DNA from: Paramecium octaurelia
Lineage: Eukaryota > Ciliophora > Oligohymenophorea > Peniculida > Parameciidae
DNA: 49,768 nt
Assembly (NCBI GenBank): GCA_905182995.1
Contig: CAJJDP010000107.1
Coordinates: forward strand, 343,809 to 393,576
Reading direction: 5' to 3'
Shown one piece after another: positions 23,615 through 34,542 of this stretch. Position numbers and translations under genes: made by a program. Position 1 is the first letter of the stretch. Each line of letters opens with the position of its first letter. A model generated the notes under the pieces. It saw only the letters and a list, made by a program, of their open reading frames with translations. It made no database searches and was not told the origin of the DNA.

Positions 23615-24799
23615 TAGATTAATTGTTTAGTATTGTTATTATTTGGTTTCACATAAAACTGAAATTGTTGATTAAGCTTTTGTAAATTGCCCATTTTCAT
23701 CGAAAAGGAGAAGGTATTCAACCTAACTATTGAGAGTTCAAGCTAGATACAAGCATTTACCAAAAGGAAACCTAATCTCCTTTTTAAAATCACCATAGGT
23801 TATTAAGAATAAATATTGTTTAATAATTCTTACATATCTTGCTTCTACTACTCAATTTTATTGCTTGATACACATGATGTTCATTTATATGTATAAGTTA
23901 AATTAAAAGTATTAATGAATTTTATTTCTCAATAAAAAATTTAGTGAAATGATGAAGCTCTTATCCTCATATAAAATCATACCTTCTGTCTTTTAAGCAC
24001 CACATGGATAAGTTAATTATTATCCATTCGAACCAAAAGGCATTAGGTGGGGAAAAGATGAGAATGAGATTTTAGAAATGCTGTTGAAAAGGAAAAACAC
24101 TTTAGATAGAAAAGAAAATTTACAAATTTAATGATAAAATCAGATAACCAAATCATGTATCCAAGTTGGACAAAATCATTATAATAAGAGTTCCATTACA
24201 AATAGAATTATAGGAGTTGGTAGCTCATTGTAGGCGTTTGAGACTAATCTTAAAATTCTTTTCATATTAGACCTAACCAGATTTTTCAATCTAATATCCG
24301 AAAGTTATCCTTGTAGTTCACTCGATAAGCTCACGATTCTTTTACATTTTCATATAAAAATTGATTTAAAGACTGCAGGAATAAATTTTCTGGATTTAAA
24401 AAATATGCTTTTAAAGATGATTCCACATATCAAAATGGCCATTTAACCATAAAGGACAATAGAACCGAATTTTTTTGTTCAAGAAAACTCCTAATAGGAT
24501 ATATCTCGAGCTTTGATTGAGGATTTTTCTGCTAAAATGAATAGATGATAGAAATAATATTCATCAAACCAGCTATCGAGAATTTGGACTAAATCACCAC
24601 TTATCAAGTATTTTTGCATATTTCACCCATCTCAAAGAAATTACAACCTTTAGCTATTACTTTTTCACAATAAAAAGGAACCTTCAGCAATTTTTTAATT
24701 TACAGTCATTATTTTAGTAGATCAATCTACTATTCATCATCAAATTTATTATTTAATTGAACAGAAATTACCATTTTTTGAGAGACTATTTAAGAAATT
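23490..24799. repeat. Duplicated block, copy A (1,310 bases)
   Basis: This block is repeated at an offset of 1,311 bases, at 24,801-26,110. Everywhere I compared the copies they were identical, including non-coding stretches. Copy A ends immediately before the N at 24,800 and copy B begins immediately after it. This is the pattern expected when two contigs that overlap by 1,310 bases are placed end to end instead of merged. Confidence 0.95.
23949..24134 (+). CDS. Small hypothetical protein, 61 residues (copy A)
   Basis: The frame ATG 23949 to TGA 24132 encodes a short polar protein with FEPKGIRWGKDENEILEM. Its Trp-acidic pattern loosely recalls the first helix of a Myb/SANT domain, but a full domain is absent. 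A frame just downstream (YPSWTKSLQQEF) could be a shifted continuation, which would make this a gene fragment. It occurs again at 25,260-25,445 in the duplicated block. Confidence 0.3.
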
Positions 24800-24800
24800 N
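24800..24800. other. Assembly gap (single N)
   Basis: This is the only ambiguous base I noticed in the window. It sits exactly at the junction of the two identical blocks. Confidence 0.97.
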
Positions 24801-26110
24801 TAAATAGTTGGAAAATAAAGATTGAAAACCGTTATTAGCTATGCATTTTGGTCAGCCCCATAATGTTGTCCAGAGTAGGGTATCAGCTGATGACGTTGTA
24901 AAGGTACTTTATGAAATAAATTTGATAGATTAATTGTTTAGTATTGTTATTATTTGGTTTCACATAAAACTGAAATTGTTGATTAAGCTTTTGTAAATTG
25001 CCCATTTTCATCGAAAAGGAGAAGGTATTCAACCTAACTATTGAGAGTTCAAGCTAGATACAAGCATTTACCAAAAGGAAACCTAATCTCCTTTTTAAAA
25101 TCACCATAGGTTATTAAGAATAAATATTGTTTAATAATTCTTACATATCTTGCTTCTACTACTCAATTTTATTGCTTGATACACATGATGTTCATTTATA
25201 TGTATAAGTTAAATTAAAAGTATTAATGAATTTTATTTCTCAATAAAAAATTTAGTGAAATGATGAAGCTCTTATCCTCATATAAAATCATACCTTCTGT
25301 CTTTTAAGCACCACATGGATAAGTTAATTATTATCCATTCGAACCAAAAGGCATTAGGTGGGGAAAAGATGAGAATGAGATTTTAGAAATGCTGTTGAAA
25401 AGGAAAAACACTTTAGATAGAAAAGAAAATTTACAAATTTAATGATAAAATCAGATAACCAAATCATGTATCCAAGTTGGACAAAATCATTATAATAAGA
25501 GTTCCATTACAAATAGAATTATAGGAGTTGGTAGCTCATTGTAGGCGTTTGAGACTAATCTTAAAATTCTTTTCATATTAGACCTAACCAGATTTTTCAA
25601 TCTAATATCCGAAAGTTATCCTTGTAGTTCACTCGATAAGCTCACGATTCTTTTACATTTTCATATAAAAATTGATTTAAAGACTGCAGGAATAAATTTT
25701 CTGGATTTAAAAAATATGCTTTTAAAGATGATTCCACATATCAAAATGGCCATTTAACCATAAAGGACAATAGAACCGAATTTTTTTGTTCAAGAAAACT
25801 CCTAATAGGATATATCTCGAGCTTTGATTGAGGATTTTTCTGCTAAAATGAATAGATGATAGAAATAATATTCATCAAACCAGCTATCGAGAATTTGGAC
25901 TAAATCACCACTTATCAAGTATTTTTGCATATTTCACCCATCTCAAAGAAATTACAACCTTTAGCTATTACTTTTTCACAATAAAAAGGAACCTTCAGCA
26001 ATTTTTTAATTTACAGTCATTATTTTAGTAGATCAATCTACTATTCATCATCAAATTTATTATTTAATTGAACAGAAATTACCATTTTTTGAGAGACTAT
26101 TTAAGAAATT
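24801..26110. repeat. Duplicated block, copy B (1,310 bases)
   Basis: This is the second copy of 23,490-24,799. Sequence after 26,110 (starting CGTATCTAAAATTG) is unique, and sequence before 23,490 is unique to copy A. A real chromosome would therefore probably read through one copy from 23,489 to 26,111. Confidence 0.95.
25260..25445 (+). CDS. Small hypothetical protein, 61 residues (copy B)
   Basis: This is the counterpart of 23,949-24,134 in the second copy of the duplicated block. If the duplication is an assembly artefact, only one of the two exists. Confidence 0.3.
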
Positions 26111-26375
26111 CGTATCTAAAATTGAAATATTTGTGTGGCTTGTGGGGTTGAACTATCTAATTGTCTAATTACAGAGATTTTGGGTTACTTATTTAGAGCT
26201 AATTACCTTTTTATTCAGTAGTTGCTCTGAACTTTGAAGGGTAGCAATCAAATGAAGAGAATTAGTTAACAACATCAAATTAAAAGTATGAAGGACTACT
26301 GCTTTAAATAAATTTATCTCCAGACGATATGGAGCATTCATGACAATTAAGAAAAATACTACACAATCATGACTA

Positions 26376-26543
26376 ATGAGCAATAAAAGAAGGACATTTA
26401 AAAAATATGTTTAAGGAATGTATGAGCATTCCAAGATTATTGAATAAATTGTTCATAAATCTAGTGAATAAACGAATTATCTAGTGAAAAATAGATGTCC
26501 TAGATAAATATTAAGCAAAGATATTGCATAATATCGAGTTTGA
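26376..26543 (+). CDS. Small hypothetical protein, 55 residues
   Basis: The frame ATG 26376 to TGA 26541 encodes a basic, helical peptide (MSNKRRTFKKYVQGMYEHSK onward). There is no signal peptide or membrane segment. It follows the end of the duplicated block and precedes the eroded frame at 26,765. It may be the start of a larger decayed gene, because protein-like sequence continues beyond it in other frames. The family is not recognised. Confidence 0.3.
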
Positions 26544-26764
26544 ATATCTTAAGATTTGCTATTTCTTAAAGAGAACAGTCTATTTGGTATAAGCCTTTTT
26601 CTAAAGTTAGTCATTATTTATTTTGGGTTTGACATAAGTCTAATTTTGGTAAACAAAAAGAGTTTGTAAGTTATAATAAATAAATCCTAAAAGTAACTTG
26701 TGCTTTTGGCAAGAAAATCTAAATGAAATGTATATTTAAAAAGGTTGATTTTATTTAATTCTGA

Positions 26765-27802
26765 TTCCAAAGCCCTAATACATTGGCGATTAAATATATT
26801 TTTAATTTGTTAAATAATAAAGGAGAAGCTTGTAAAATCTTTTATACCTACAGCAAGTCAATAGGAGAAAGAATTTAATAAATAAGCTATTTAGGATCAA
26901 TTGAACCTGCAAACATAATAAAATAACTGAAAAGCTGCTTTTTTTAATTATTTCTGATAATTTTGGGAAGCCATTAATAGAAATTTCTATAGATCTAATT
27001 TAAGGATAAACAATCTGACATAAGTATAATACGAACCTTTTAAGGAAATGATAAAGCGCCAAAAATCACAATATCAATATAATGGTGTTTGAGAAAATAA
27101 TTGAAATTGAAAATTACATAAGACTATGATAAGTAAGCACTAAGAGCTTTCTATAAAGATTAATTTAATCCGATTGTATAACCTTAAATGAATACTATTG
27201 TGCTAAAATGAAAAAGCTTTTAAATCAAAAGAACTATGAATTGATCTGAATGTTATGAAACTCTACCTGATTATTTTGAAATAAGTCTTGGAATTAATAG
27301 TTATGTAGAGATTATATCAATGACCCATCGCCAAGGTGTATAGTTATTTGAAATAATATCACCTAAGAATTATTCCGAGATTGTATTTTCCTTTTTAATC
27401 TAAAAATCAATTTGAATGCCATTTGCTTTAAAACAATTTGCAACAATTTCATTGTAGATCTAATTTCCCCCCCCCTAAAAAGTATTTAATCAACTTTTTA
27501 ACAATATTTGGAAAAAATTAGTCCTGTAAAATCCAATTCTTGACTTGCTTGAATATGAATTATGTTAACATCTTAAATAAGTCCTATTAGGCATATCAAT
27601 TACAGCTATCTAATTTCTCTCCTATAGCTATATTATTTTACATACTTTATTCTTTGCCTAAATTAAAAGGTACTTTGCATATACTAAAGATAAATGTTTA
27701 TAAATACATTTTGGTTCGTTTACCGCTGATGCATCGAGGATGCAGATGCCGTAACTTTTTATAGGTTTAGATATAAGGGATAATTATAAAAAGTATTAAT
27801 GA
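26765..27802 (+). pseudogene. Long frame with three in-frame TGAs, unknown protein
   Basis: One register spans 346 codons with TGAs only at 27,209, 27,242 and 27,413 before the terminal TGA at 27,800. It opens with a segment containing FNLLNNKGEACKIFYTYSKS. It then has LPDYFEISLGINSYVEIIS, a Pro run encoded by a nine-C tract near 27,471, and a C-terminal part with one hydrophobic stretch (ISITAIQFLSYSYIILHTLF). The residue mix and slightly raised GC fit former coding sequence. The absence of frameshifts with isolated nonsense codons would fit a recent pseudogene or an error-prone assembly. No family is recognised. Confidence 0.35.
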
Positions 27803-28103
27803 AATAATACATTGAAAATAATCCTTGAAAAAATTTATTGAAAGAAATATTTCAAGATGTTTTTGATATGAATTGTATTTTTTTTCTTGCAAAAATGTCT
27901 ATTAAAATTCTATACTTGTTTAGATCTAATCAAACCTTTATCTCTGTTTTTTAAGAATGATGTACTCATATTATGAATTCTTGATTTTCAAATGTTATGA
28001 AAAAAAAATTTAATAATTGATTAAAATCTAAAATTTATGTTGAACTTTTATTCAAAAAAATAAAAATATTAAGTGTTGACAATTTCTAATAATGATATGA
28101 TAA
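27803..28103. other. Spacer at the 3' end of the WD40 gene
   Basis: An AT-rich stretch of 301 bases separates the plus-strand eroded frame from the minus-strand WD40 gene. It must contain the WD40 gene's 3' untranslated region. I see no defined signal. Confidence 0.4.
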
Positions 28104-31100
28104 TCAATGAAATTTTTATCGGCATTCAATGTGGTTTTCTAAAATGAAACTTCCTTTAGATTAAAATAAGTATCGTAGATCTAAGCCTAAAATATTTTAA
28201 AATTTTCCTTTCAAGATTAAAGCACCTTAACCTTCTAAATTAGGATTTTTGGAAATTCGAAGAATGGGAATATTGGATGAAGGTAAATAATTATGAAAAT
28301 AACTAACATTTTCTGGAAGAAAGTTAGTTTATGATAGTTGAGGTGACAATTTTGTGAAAATATCTTTATAACATTTATCTGATTTTAAGATTTGCTTGCC
28401 TGTCTTAATATCCCATAACCAGATAGAATTATCCAAATTACTGGATGCTAATATAATACTATCAGAAGAGAAGTTTATTGAGTTAATATAACTAGTATGA
28501 CCATCTAATTTGGCTTTTTTTTCTCCTGTCTTAACATTCCATAAATTGATAGTGTTATCGTCACTAATAGATGCTAATATAGTACCATCAGGTGATAAAC
28601 TTACTGAACTAACATAATATTTATGTCTATCTATCTTGACTCTTAATTATCCTGTCTTAACATCCCATAAACGTATTGAACAATCTTCATCATAAATTTA
28701 ATACCTGCCACCAGATGCTAAAGTAGTACCATCAGTAGAGAAAGAAACAGAATTAACGCCATATTAATGTCCATTTAATTTTGCTTTTTATTCTCCTGTC
28801 TTAAAATTCCATAAACGAATAGAGTTATCTTCACTACCAGAAGCTAATGTACTACCATCAGGGGAGAAACAGACTGAATTAACATAATATTAATGACCAT
28901 TTAATTTGGCTTTTTATAATCCTGTCTTAATATCCCATAAACAAATAGAATAATCCGCAATATATTATAAATAGCCACTACATGTCGCTAATGTAATTCC
29001 ATCAGGAGAGAAACAGACTTAATACGCTTAATATTAATGTAAATCAAACTTGGCTTTTTATTCTCCTGTCTTAACATTCCATAAACGGATAGAGTTATCG
29101 CCGCTACCAGATGCCAATGTGGTACAATCAGGAGAGAAACAAACTGAATAAACATCACTCGTATGACCTATTAATTGGTTTTTTTCATATCCTGTCTTAA
29201 AATACCATAAACGAATAGAATTATCACTACTACCAGATGCTAATGTAACACCATCAGAAGAGAGACAGACAGAATTAATTTAATTTTAGTGACCATCTAA
29301 TTTCGCTGTTTATTATAAGGTCTAAACATCCCATATACGGATAGAATAATCATGACTTCCAGATGCTAATGTATTACCATCAAGAGAAAAACAAAGCGCA
29401 ACTACATCACTTTTATGACCGTATAATTAGGCTTTTTATTAACCTGTCTTAGCATTCCACAAACGGATAGTGTTATCGTTACTACTAGATGCTAATATAG
29501 TCCGATCAGGAGAAAAACAGACTGAATGAATTTCAGCAGTATGACCAGATAATTTGGCTTTTTATTATCCAGTTTTAGAATCCTGTAAATAGATAGAGTT
29601 TTTATCACAACCAACTGCTAAAGTAGCACCATCAGGAGAGAAACAGATTGAATGAACTTAACTTGTATGAACTGATAATTTGGCCTTTTATTGTCCTGTT
29701 TTCACATCCCATAAAAAGATAAAGTTATCTGAAAGGATAGATGCTATTGTTAAGCCATCAGGGGAAAAACAGATTGTAAGAAAACCATGACCTTAGTCAA
29801 TAAATTATTGTTTTTGTTGTCCTGTCTTAAAATTCCATAAACGAATAGTGTTGTCATCACTACAAGAAGCTAGTATTGAACCAACAGGAGAGAAGCAGAC
29901 GGACATGACATAACTGCGATGTCCATTTAATTTTGCGTTTAGTAATAGTGTCTCAACATCCCATAAATAGATAGAGTTATCCCAACTACCAGATGCTAAA
30001 GTAGTACCATCGGGAGAGAAACAGACCGAATAAACACAATATTAATGACCATTTAATATAGCTTTTTATTCTCCAGTCTGAACATCCCATAGACAAATAG
30101 TCTTATCATCGCTACCAGATGCTAATGTATTACCATCAGGAGAGAAACAGACAGACATGACCTTTTTAGTATGGCCATCTAATTTTGCTGCTTAGGATCC
30201 TGTTTGTACATCCCATATGCAAATAGATTTATCTTCACTACTCGATGCTAATGTTGTACCATCAAGAGATAAACTGATTGATGTAACTCTTTGAGTATGG
30301 CCAATCAATGTGGCTTTTTGTTTTCCTGTCTTAACATCCAATAGTCTAATTGAGCAGTCAAAACCACCACATATTAACGTAGTACCATCACGAGAGAAAC
30401 ATAGTGAATATATTGCATTTGAATTACCATCAAATTTTGCTTTTTGTAATATAGTCTTAACGTCTAATAAACTAATAGACATATCATCACTACCAGATGC
30501 TAACATAGTACCATCTGGAGAGAAGCATAAAGTATTAACACCAGATGTATGAACATATTATTTGGCCATTTAATTACCACTTTAACTATCCCATAAAATG
30601 ATAGATCTATCTTAACTACATGAAGCAAGCATAGTTCCATCAGAAGAATAGCAGACTTACATGATTGGATATTAATGGCCGTATAAATTCTATTTTTATG
30701 TTAATGTCTTAACATCCCATAATATAATAGTGTAATCCATACTACCAGATGCTAATGTATTACCATCAGGAGAATAACAGACTGAAATAACATAATTATC
30801 ATGACCCACTAATGAGACTTTTTATTCTCCTGTCATAACATCCCATAAACTGATATAACCATCAATACATCCAGATGCTAATGTAGTACTATCAGGAGAG
30901 AAACAAGTTGAAAATAGATAATGAACATCAGTTACAAATTGATTTATTTCCTCTTATGTCTAAACATTCCATAAACGAATAGTCGAATCATCGCTACCAG
31001 ATGCTAAAGTATTGCCATCAGGAGAGAAACATACTGATCTGACGTAATTACTATGTCCATTCATTTGGGCCTTTTGTTATCCTTACTTAGCATCCCATAA

Positions 31101-32813
31101 TCGAACAGAGTAATCTCCACTACCAGAGGCTAATGTTTTACCATCAGGAGAGAAACAAATCGAGATGACATAACTGCTATGACCATCAAATTTGGCTTTT
31201 TATTATCCTGTCTTAACATTCCATAAACGGATAGTGCAATCATCGCTTCCAGATGCTAAAGTAGTACCATCAGGAGAGAAACATACTTTTCGGATACTAT
31301 CAATGTGACCATCTAATTAGGGATGTTATGATATTGTCTAAATATCCCATAAACGGATAGAGTTATCATTACTACCAGATGCTAATTTAGTACCATCAGG
31401 AGAGAAACAAACTGAATTCACCTCACGAGCGTGACCATATAATTTGACATTTTATTCTCTTTTTTTAACATCCCATATGAAAACAGAGTTTTCATAACTT
31501 CCAGATGCTAACTTAGTACCATCAGGAGAAAAACAGACGAATCTAACTAAATAATTATGGCCATCTAATTTTGCTGTTTGTTATCCTGTTTTCATATTCC
31601 AAAAACGGATAGAGTTATCATAACTACCAGATGCTAATGTATTACCATCAGGAGAGAAACAGATTGCATTTACATATCCAGTATGACCTTCTAATTAGTG
31701 ATATTGTTATCCTGTGTTAACATCCCATACACAGATAGATAAATCATAACTTCCAGATGCTAATTTAGTGCCATCAGGAGAGAAACAGACTGAATAGATT
31801 TCAGCAGTATGACCATATAATTAGTGATATTATTATCCTGTCTTAACATCCCATAAACAGATAGAGTTGTCTTCACAACCAAATGCTAATGCACTACCAT
31901 CAAGAGAGAAACAAACTATATTTACATCATCAGTATGAACTTTTAATTTATGAATATGCTTTCTTGTTTGAAGGTTCCATCTATATAGAAATTTGCCACT
32001 ATAGGACGCCAACATTATCGCATTTGTTGAGAAGCAGACTGATTTGACATTCATTTCTCCTTATAATATAGACTTTATTTTTCCTGTTTTCACATCCCAC
32101 AATCGAGTAGAATTATCATCACTGCAAGAAGCCAATAACTTACCATCTGGAGAAAAGCAAACTAAATTGACTATATCACCATGACCATTCAACTTATTTA
32201 ACTCATTTATTCTTAAATTCTTCCATTTACAATTAAATAATTTTGCTCCATTCAAAACTATTCCACTAATAATGACATCGTCAAATTCAGAGCCACTTAA
32301 GTCACATTTGAAAAAATTAGCTCCTATTACTTAGGTATTTTTAATTTTAATATTTTCAAAATTGTGATACGCCATACTAACCTTCATTTCAACTAAAATA
32401 TTTAAAGAATTTGATCCACATCTTATCAATTTCTCATCTAAAGCAGTAAGTTGAACTAGAAATTTTAAAAATTCTATTATTTCCTGATCATAAGATATTT
32501 TCATGATTAGATGCTTTCTCTATTCTTCTTATTCATTTGTAGAATAATTCGTCTTGTTAAAATCAAGTTCGCAAATATTTTTAATAACATCAGTGATATA
32601 CTTAATGTTTGAATATTCTTTATTTTTTTTTTGACAATGTTTTGAAAGGTAATCTAGGCAATTTGTGATTTTCTCTTTTTTGAAAACAGCAATTGTCTAC
32701 TTTAGAAGTTATACATCAATTGCTTTTGATGAGGCCAATACCTTATATAAATCACCTTTCCATTAATATACCAATGGTTCAATTTAACTTGGTTGAATAC
32801 TTGCGCATCCCAT
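28104..32813 (-). CDS. Giant WD40-repeat protein with N-terminal acylation signal
   Basis: A single frame without introns runs from ATG (32,813) to TGA (28,106-28,104), giving 1,569 residues. The start MGCASIQPS has Gly2 and Cys3 in the context expected for N-myristoylation plus palmitoylation. Residues 1-160 are helical. About 162-205 look like pentapeptide repeats ([10 protein letters not shown] and following fives). From about 205 to 1,470 there are about 30 WD40 blades of 42 residues (typical: [32 protein letters not shown]). That is enough for about four seven-bladed propellers. The tail ([29 protein letters not shown]) resembles a C-terminal motif I associate with ciliate WD40 proteins. 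It is probably a membrane-tethered scaffold; partners are unknown. Gln is encoded very often by TAA at the same place in each blade (KTGQQKAKL), which confirms the ciliate code. Most blades keep the GH and WD signatures. Confidence 0.93.
28380..32200 (-). repeat. About 30 tandem 126-base WD40 units
   Basis: On the plus strand the motif CCATCAGGAGAGAAACAGAC recurs about every 126 bases with small changes. Each unit encodes one blade. Two units, near 28,965 and 28,690, carry an extra 18-21 bases (residues GYLQYIAD and GRYQIYDED) between the GS and DxSI parts of the blade. The units nearest each end are the most divergent. Central units are close enough in DNA sequence to recombine. Confidence 0.93.
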
Positions 32814-33853
32814 TAGAAAAATAATTATTATGAATTTCTATTATATTGTTACCTTATATATTACTTTTTCAAAATAAATTTATAACAAAAATAAAACTGA
32901 GAGAAACTATTCAACTCATTTTTCAAATAGTATTAATAGTTTGCATACTTTGGTATATTAATAGTTTTTCAATTTTAAGAAGAATGTAGAAAAGAATATG
33001 GAATAAATAATTTGCTTCTAAAATTAATCCAATGGGCTCAACATAAACGTTGTTAATTCATTAAAAATAATAGAAGTTATATCAATATATAAATCCTTTA
33101 AAAATGCATAAATATAAGAAATGCCAAGGAATTAAAATAAATCGATTAAAAATCATTTAAAAAAAAATTTATTTAAAATCAATATCATTATCCTTTGCAT
33201 CATCTAAGTAGTACATTGAAGTCAAATTATTGTTCTCTATTAATAATTAAATGATAGTTATTCCCTATCTAAAATTAAGTTTCCTCATGAAAATTATCAT
33301 TTTAAAACTTATTCTGTGAAAAAATACAATAGTATCTTAATTACATTAAATTAATTAAAACTTAAACTACTTGTGTCGGTTTTTCCTGCATTGGTAAAAT
33401 GTGAAAATTCAATTTATATTTCATTTGCAGGCACCATTTGTAATTACAATTCTCAAACCTAATCATTTATTAATAAGTGAAAATCAAATAAAATTTTTAG
33501 TACTATGGATTTATCAGCGATACTTAAGCTAATAATCAAATAAAATCTTCATATTTTATTTTTAATCAAAATATTGACGAGGGAGATATGTTAATATTAA
33601 TAAATGTAAAATTACAGAAAAAAGTTCATGATATTCTGATCTTTATGTGATCGAATTCAAAAATCTTTATTAATTTATGATTTATGTAATTGAAAGAAGT
33701 TTGAGCTTAATAAAGGTCATATCAATTTTATTAAATATCCTTTACTTAGAAGGAGAGCAATACTTTCAAATTACTCAGATTTATCAATAATTAGATAATA
33801 TTTAATCAGAATATGAATTAATTATAATTATATTATAAAATTTTTGTTGTTAA
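32814..33853. other. Upstream region of the WD40 gene, no supported gene
   Basis: About 1 kb of very AT-rich sequence lies between the WD40 start codon and the next plus-strand frame. It must hold the WD40 promoter and perhaps a divergent one. No element or coding motif can be supported. Confidence 0.45.
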
Positions 33854-34309
33854 ATGATACTTCATATCATAACTTATTATGATTCAAGGTGGGAAATCTT
33901 TCTTCCTTAACATATTGTTTAGCTTTTACGCATATCGCAACCAGAATCTTTTGAAAATGATAATTTGAGGTCATCTAATGTAAAATTCAGTAAATTTGTA
34001 TTTTTGGAGAATGAAAAAATCGCAATACTTAATGACAGAGCTCGATGGCTTTAAAAAATATCTATTTGCTTTAAAAATGTTTCTTAAGGTATAGGGTTAT
34101 TTTTGACTTGTAAGAAATTCTTTGTAGCAGATTTTTAGTTTCTTAAATTATCAGTTTACTATGAATTATGGATTTCAGAATATTCTACTTGTGGAGCTGT
34201 AATAAATCACTTAGAATTAGTTCTTGAACCACATTTGAAAAGAGTTTGCTATAAATCCTAAGACTACCTCTTAAAATTCTTTTTTTTTTCTTTTCAAAAG
34301 TTGAATTGA
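33854..34309 (+). CDS. Hypothetical 151-residue protein, possibly a gene fragment
   Basis: The frame ATG 33854 to TGA 34307 encodes a protein with a balanced residue mix, including SRWEIFLPQHIVQLLRIS and FVFLENEKIAILNDRARW, with a Phe-rich end. It has no signal peptide, membrane segment or known motif that I recognise. A shifted frame, open from 34,341 to 34,664 (108 codons, with STQGPTLQEQESQKAVSV), follows at once. A single gene broken by a frameshift in the T10 run near 34,281 is therefore plausible. That second frame overlaps the start of the next relic. Confidence 0.4.
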
Positions 34310-34542
34310 TTATAATTTAACTATGAGAATTTGCAGTTGAAAATATTTTTAAAAAGTTAGTGTATAAAAGATAATTGAAGTTGATAATATTGATTTGAAT
34401 GTAAGAAAATCTACCTAAGGTCCAACATTATAAGAATAGGAAAGTCAAAAGGCAGTATCTGTTCAACTCTAAAACAAGGGCGTAGCAGTTTAATTAAATC
34501 CTTAGAGCCTACGATAGAGATTAAAAATATCTATAGTTTTTC

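Noticed and set aside
27471..27479. Nine-C tract as an internal telomere remnant
   Set aside because: It has no C3A3/C4A3 repeats around it and encodes a Pro run in frame.
27715..27770. GC-richer patch as a tRNA or box C/D snoRNA
   Set aside because: No cloverleaf or paired C and D boxes could be formed, and the patch lies in a readable protein frame.
28380..32200. Regular repeats as a CRISPR array
   Set aside because: The 126-base units encode WD40 blades in one protein frame, and there are no unique spacers between short identical repeats.
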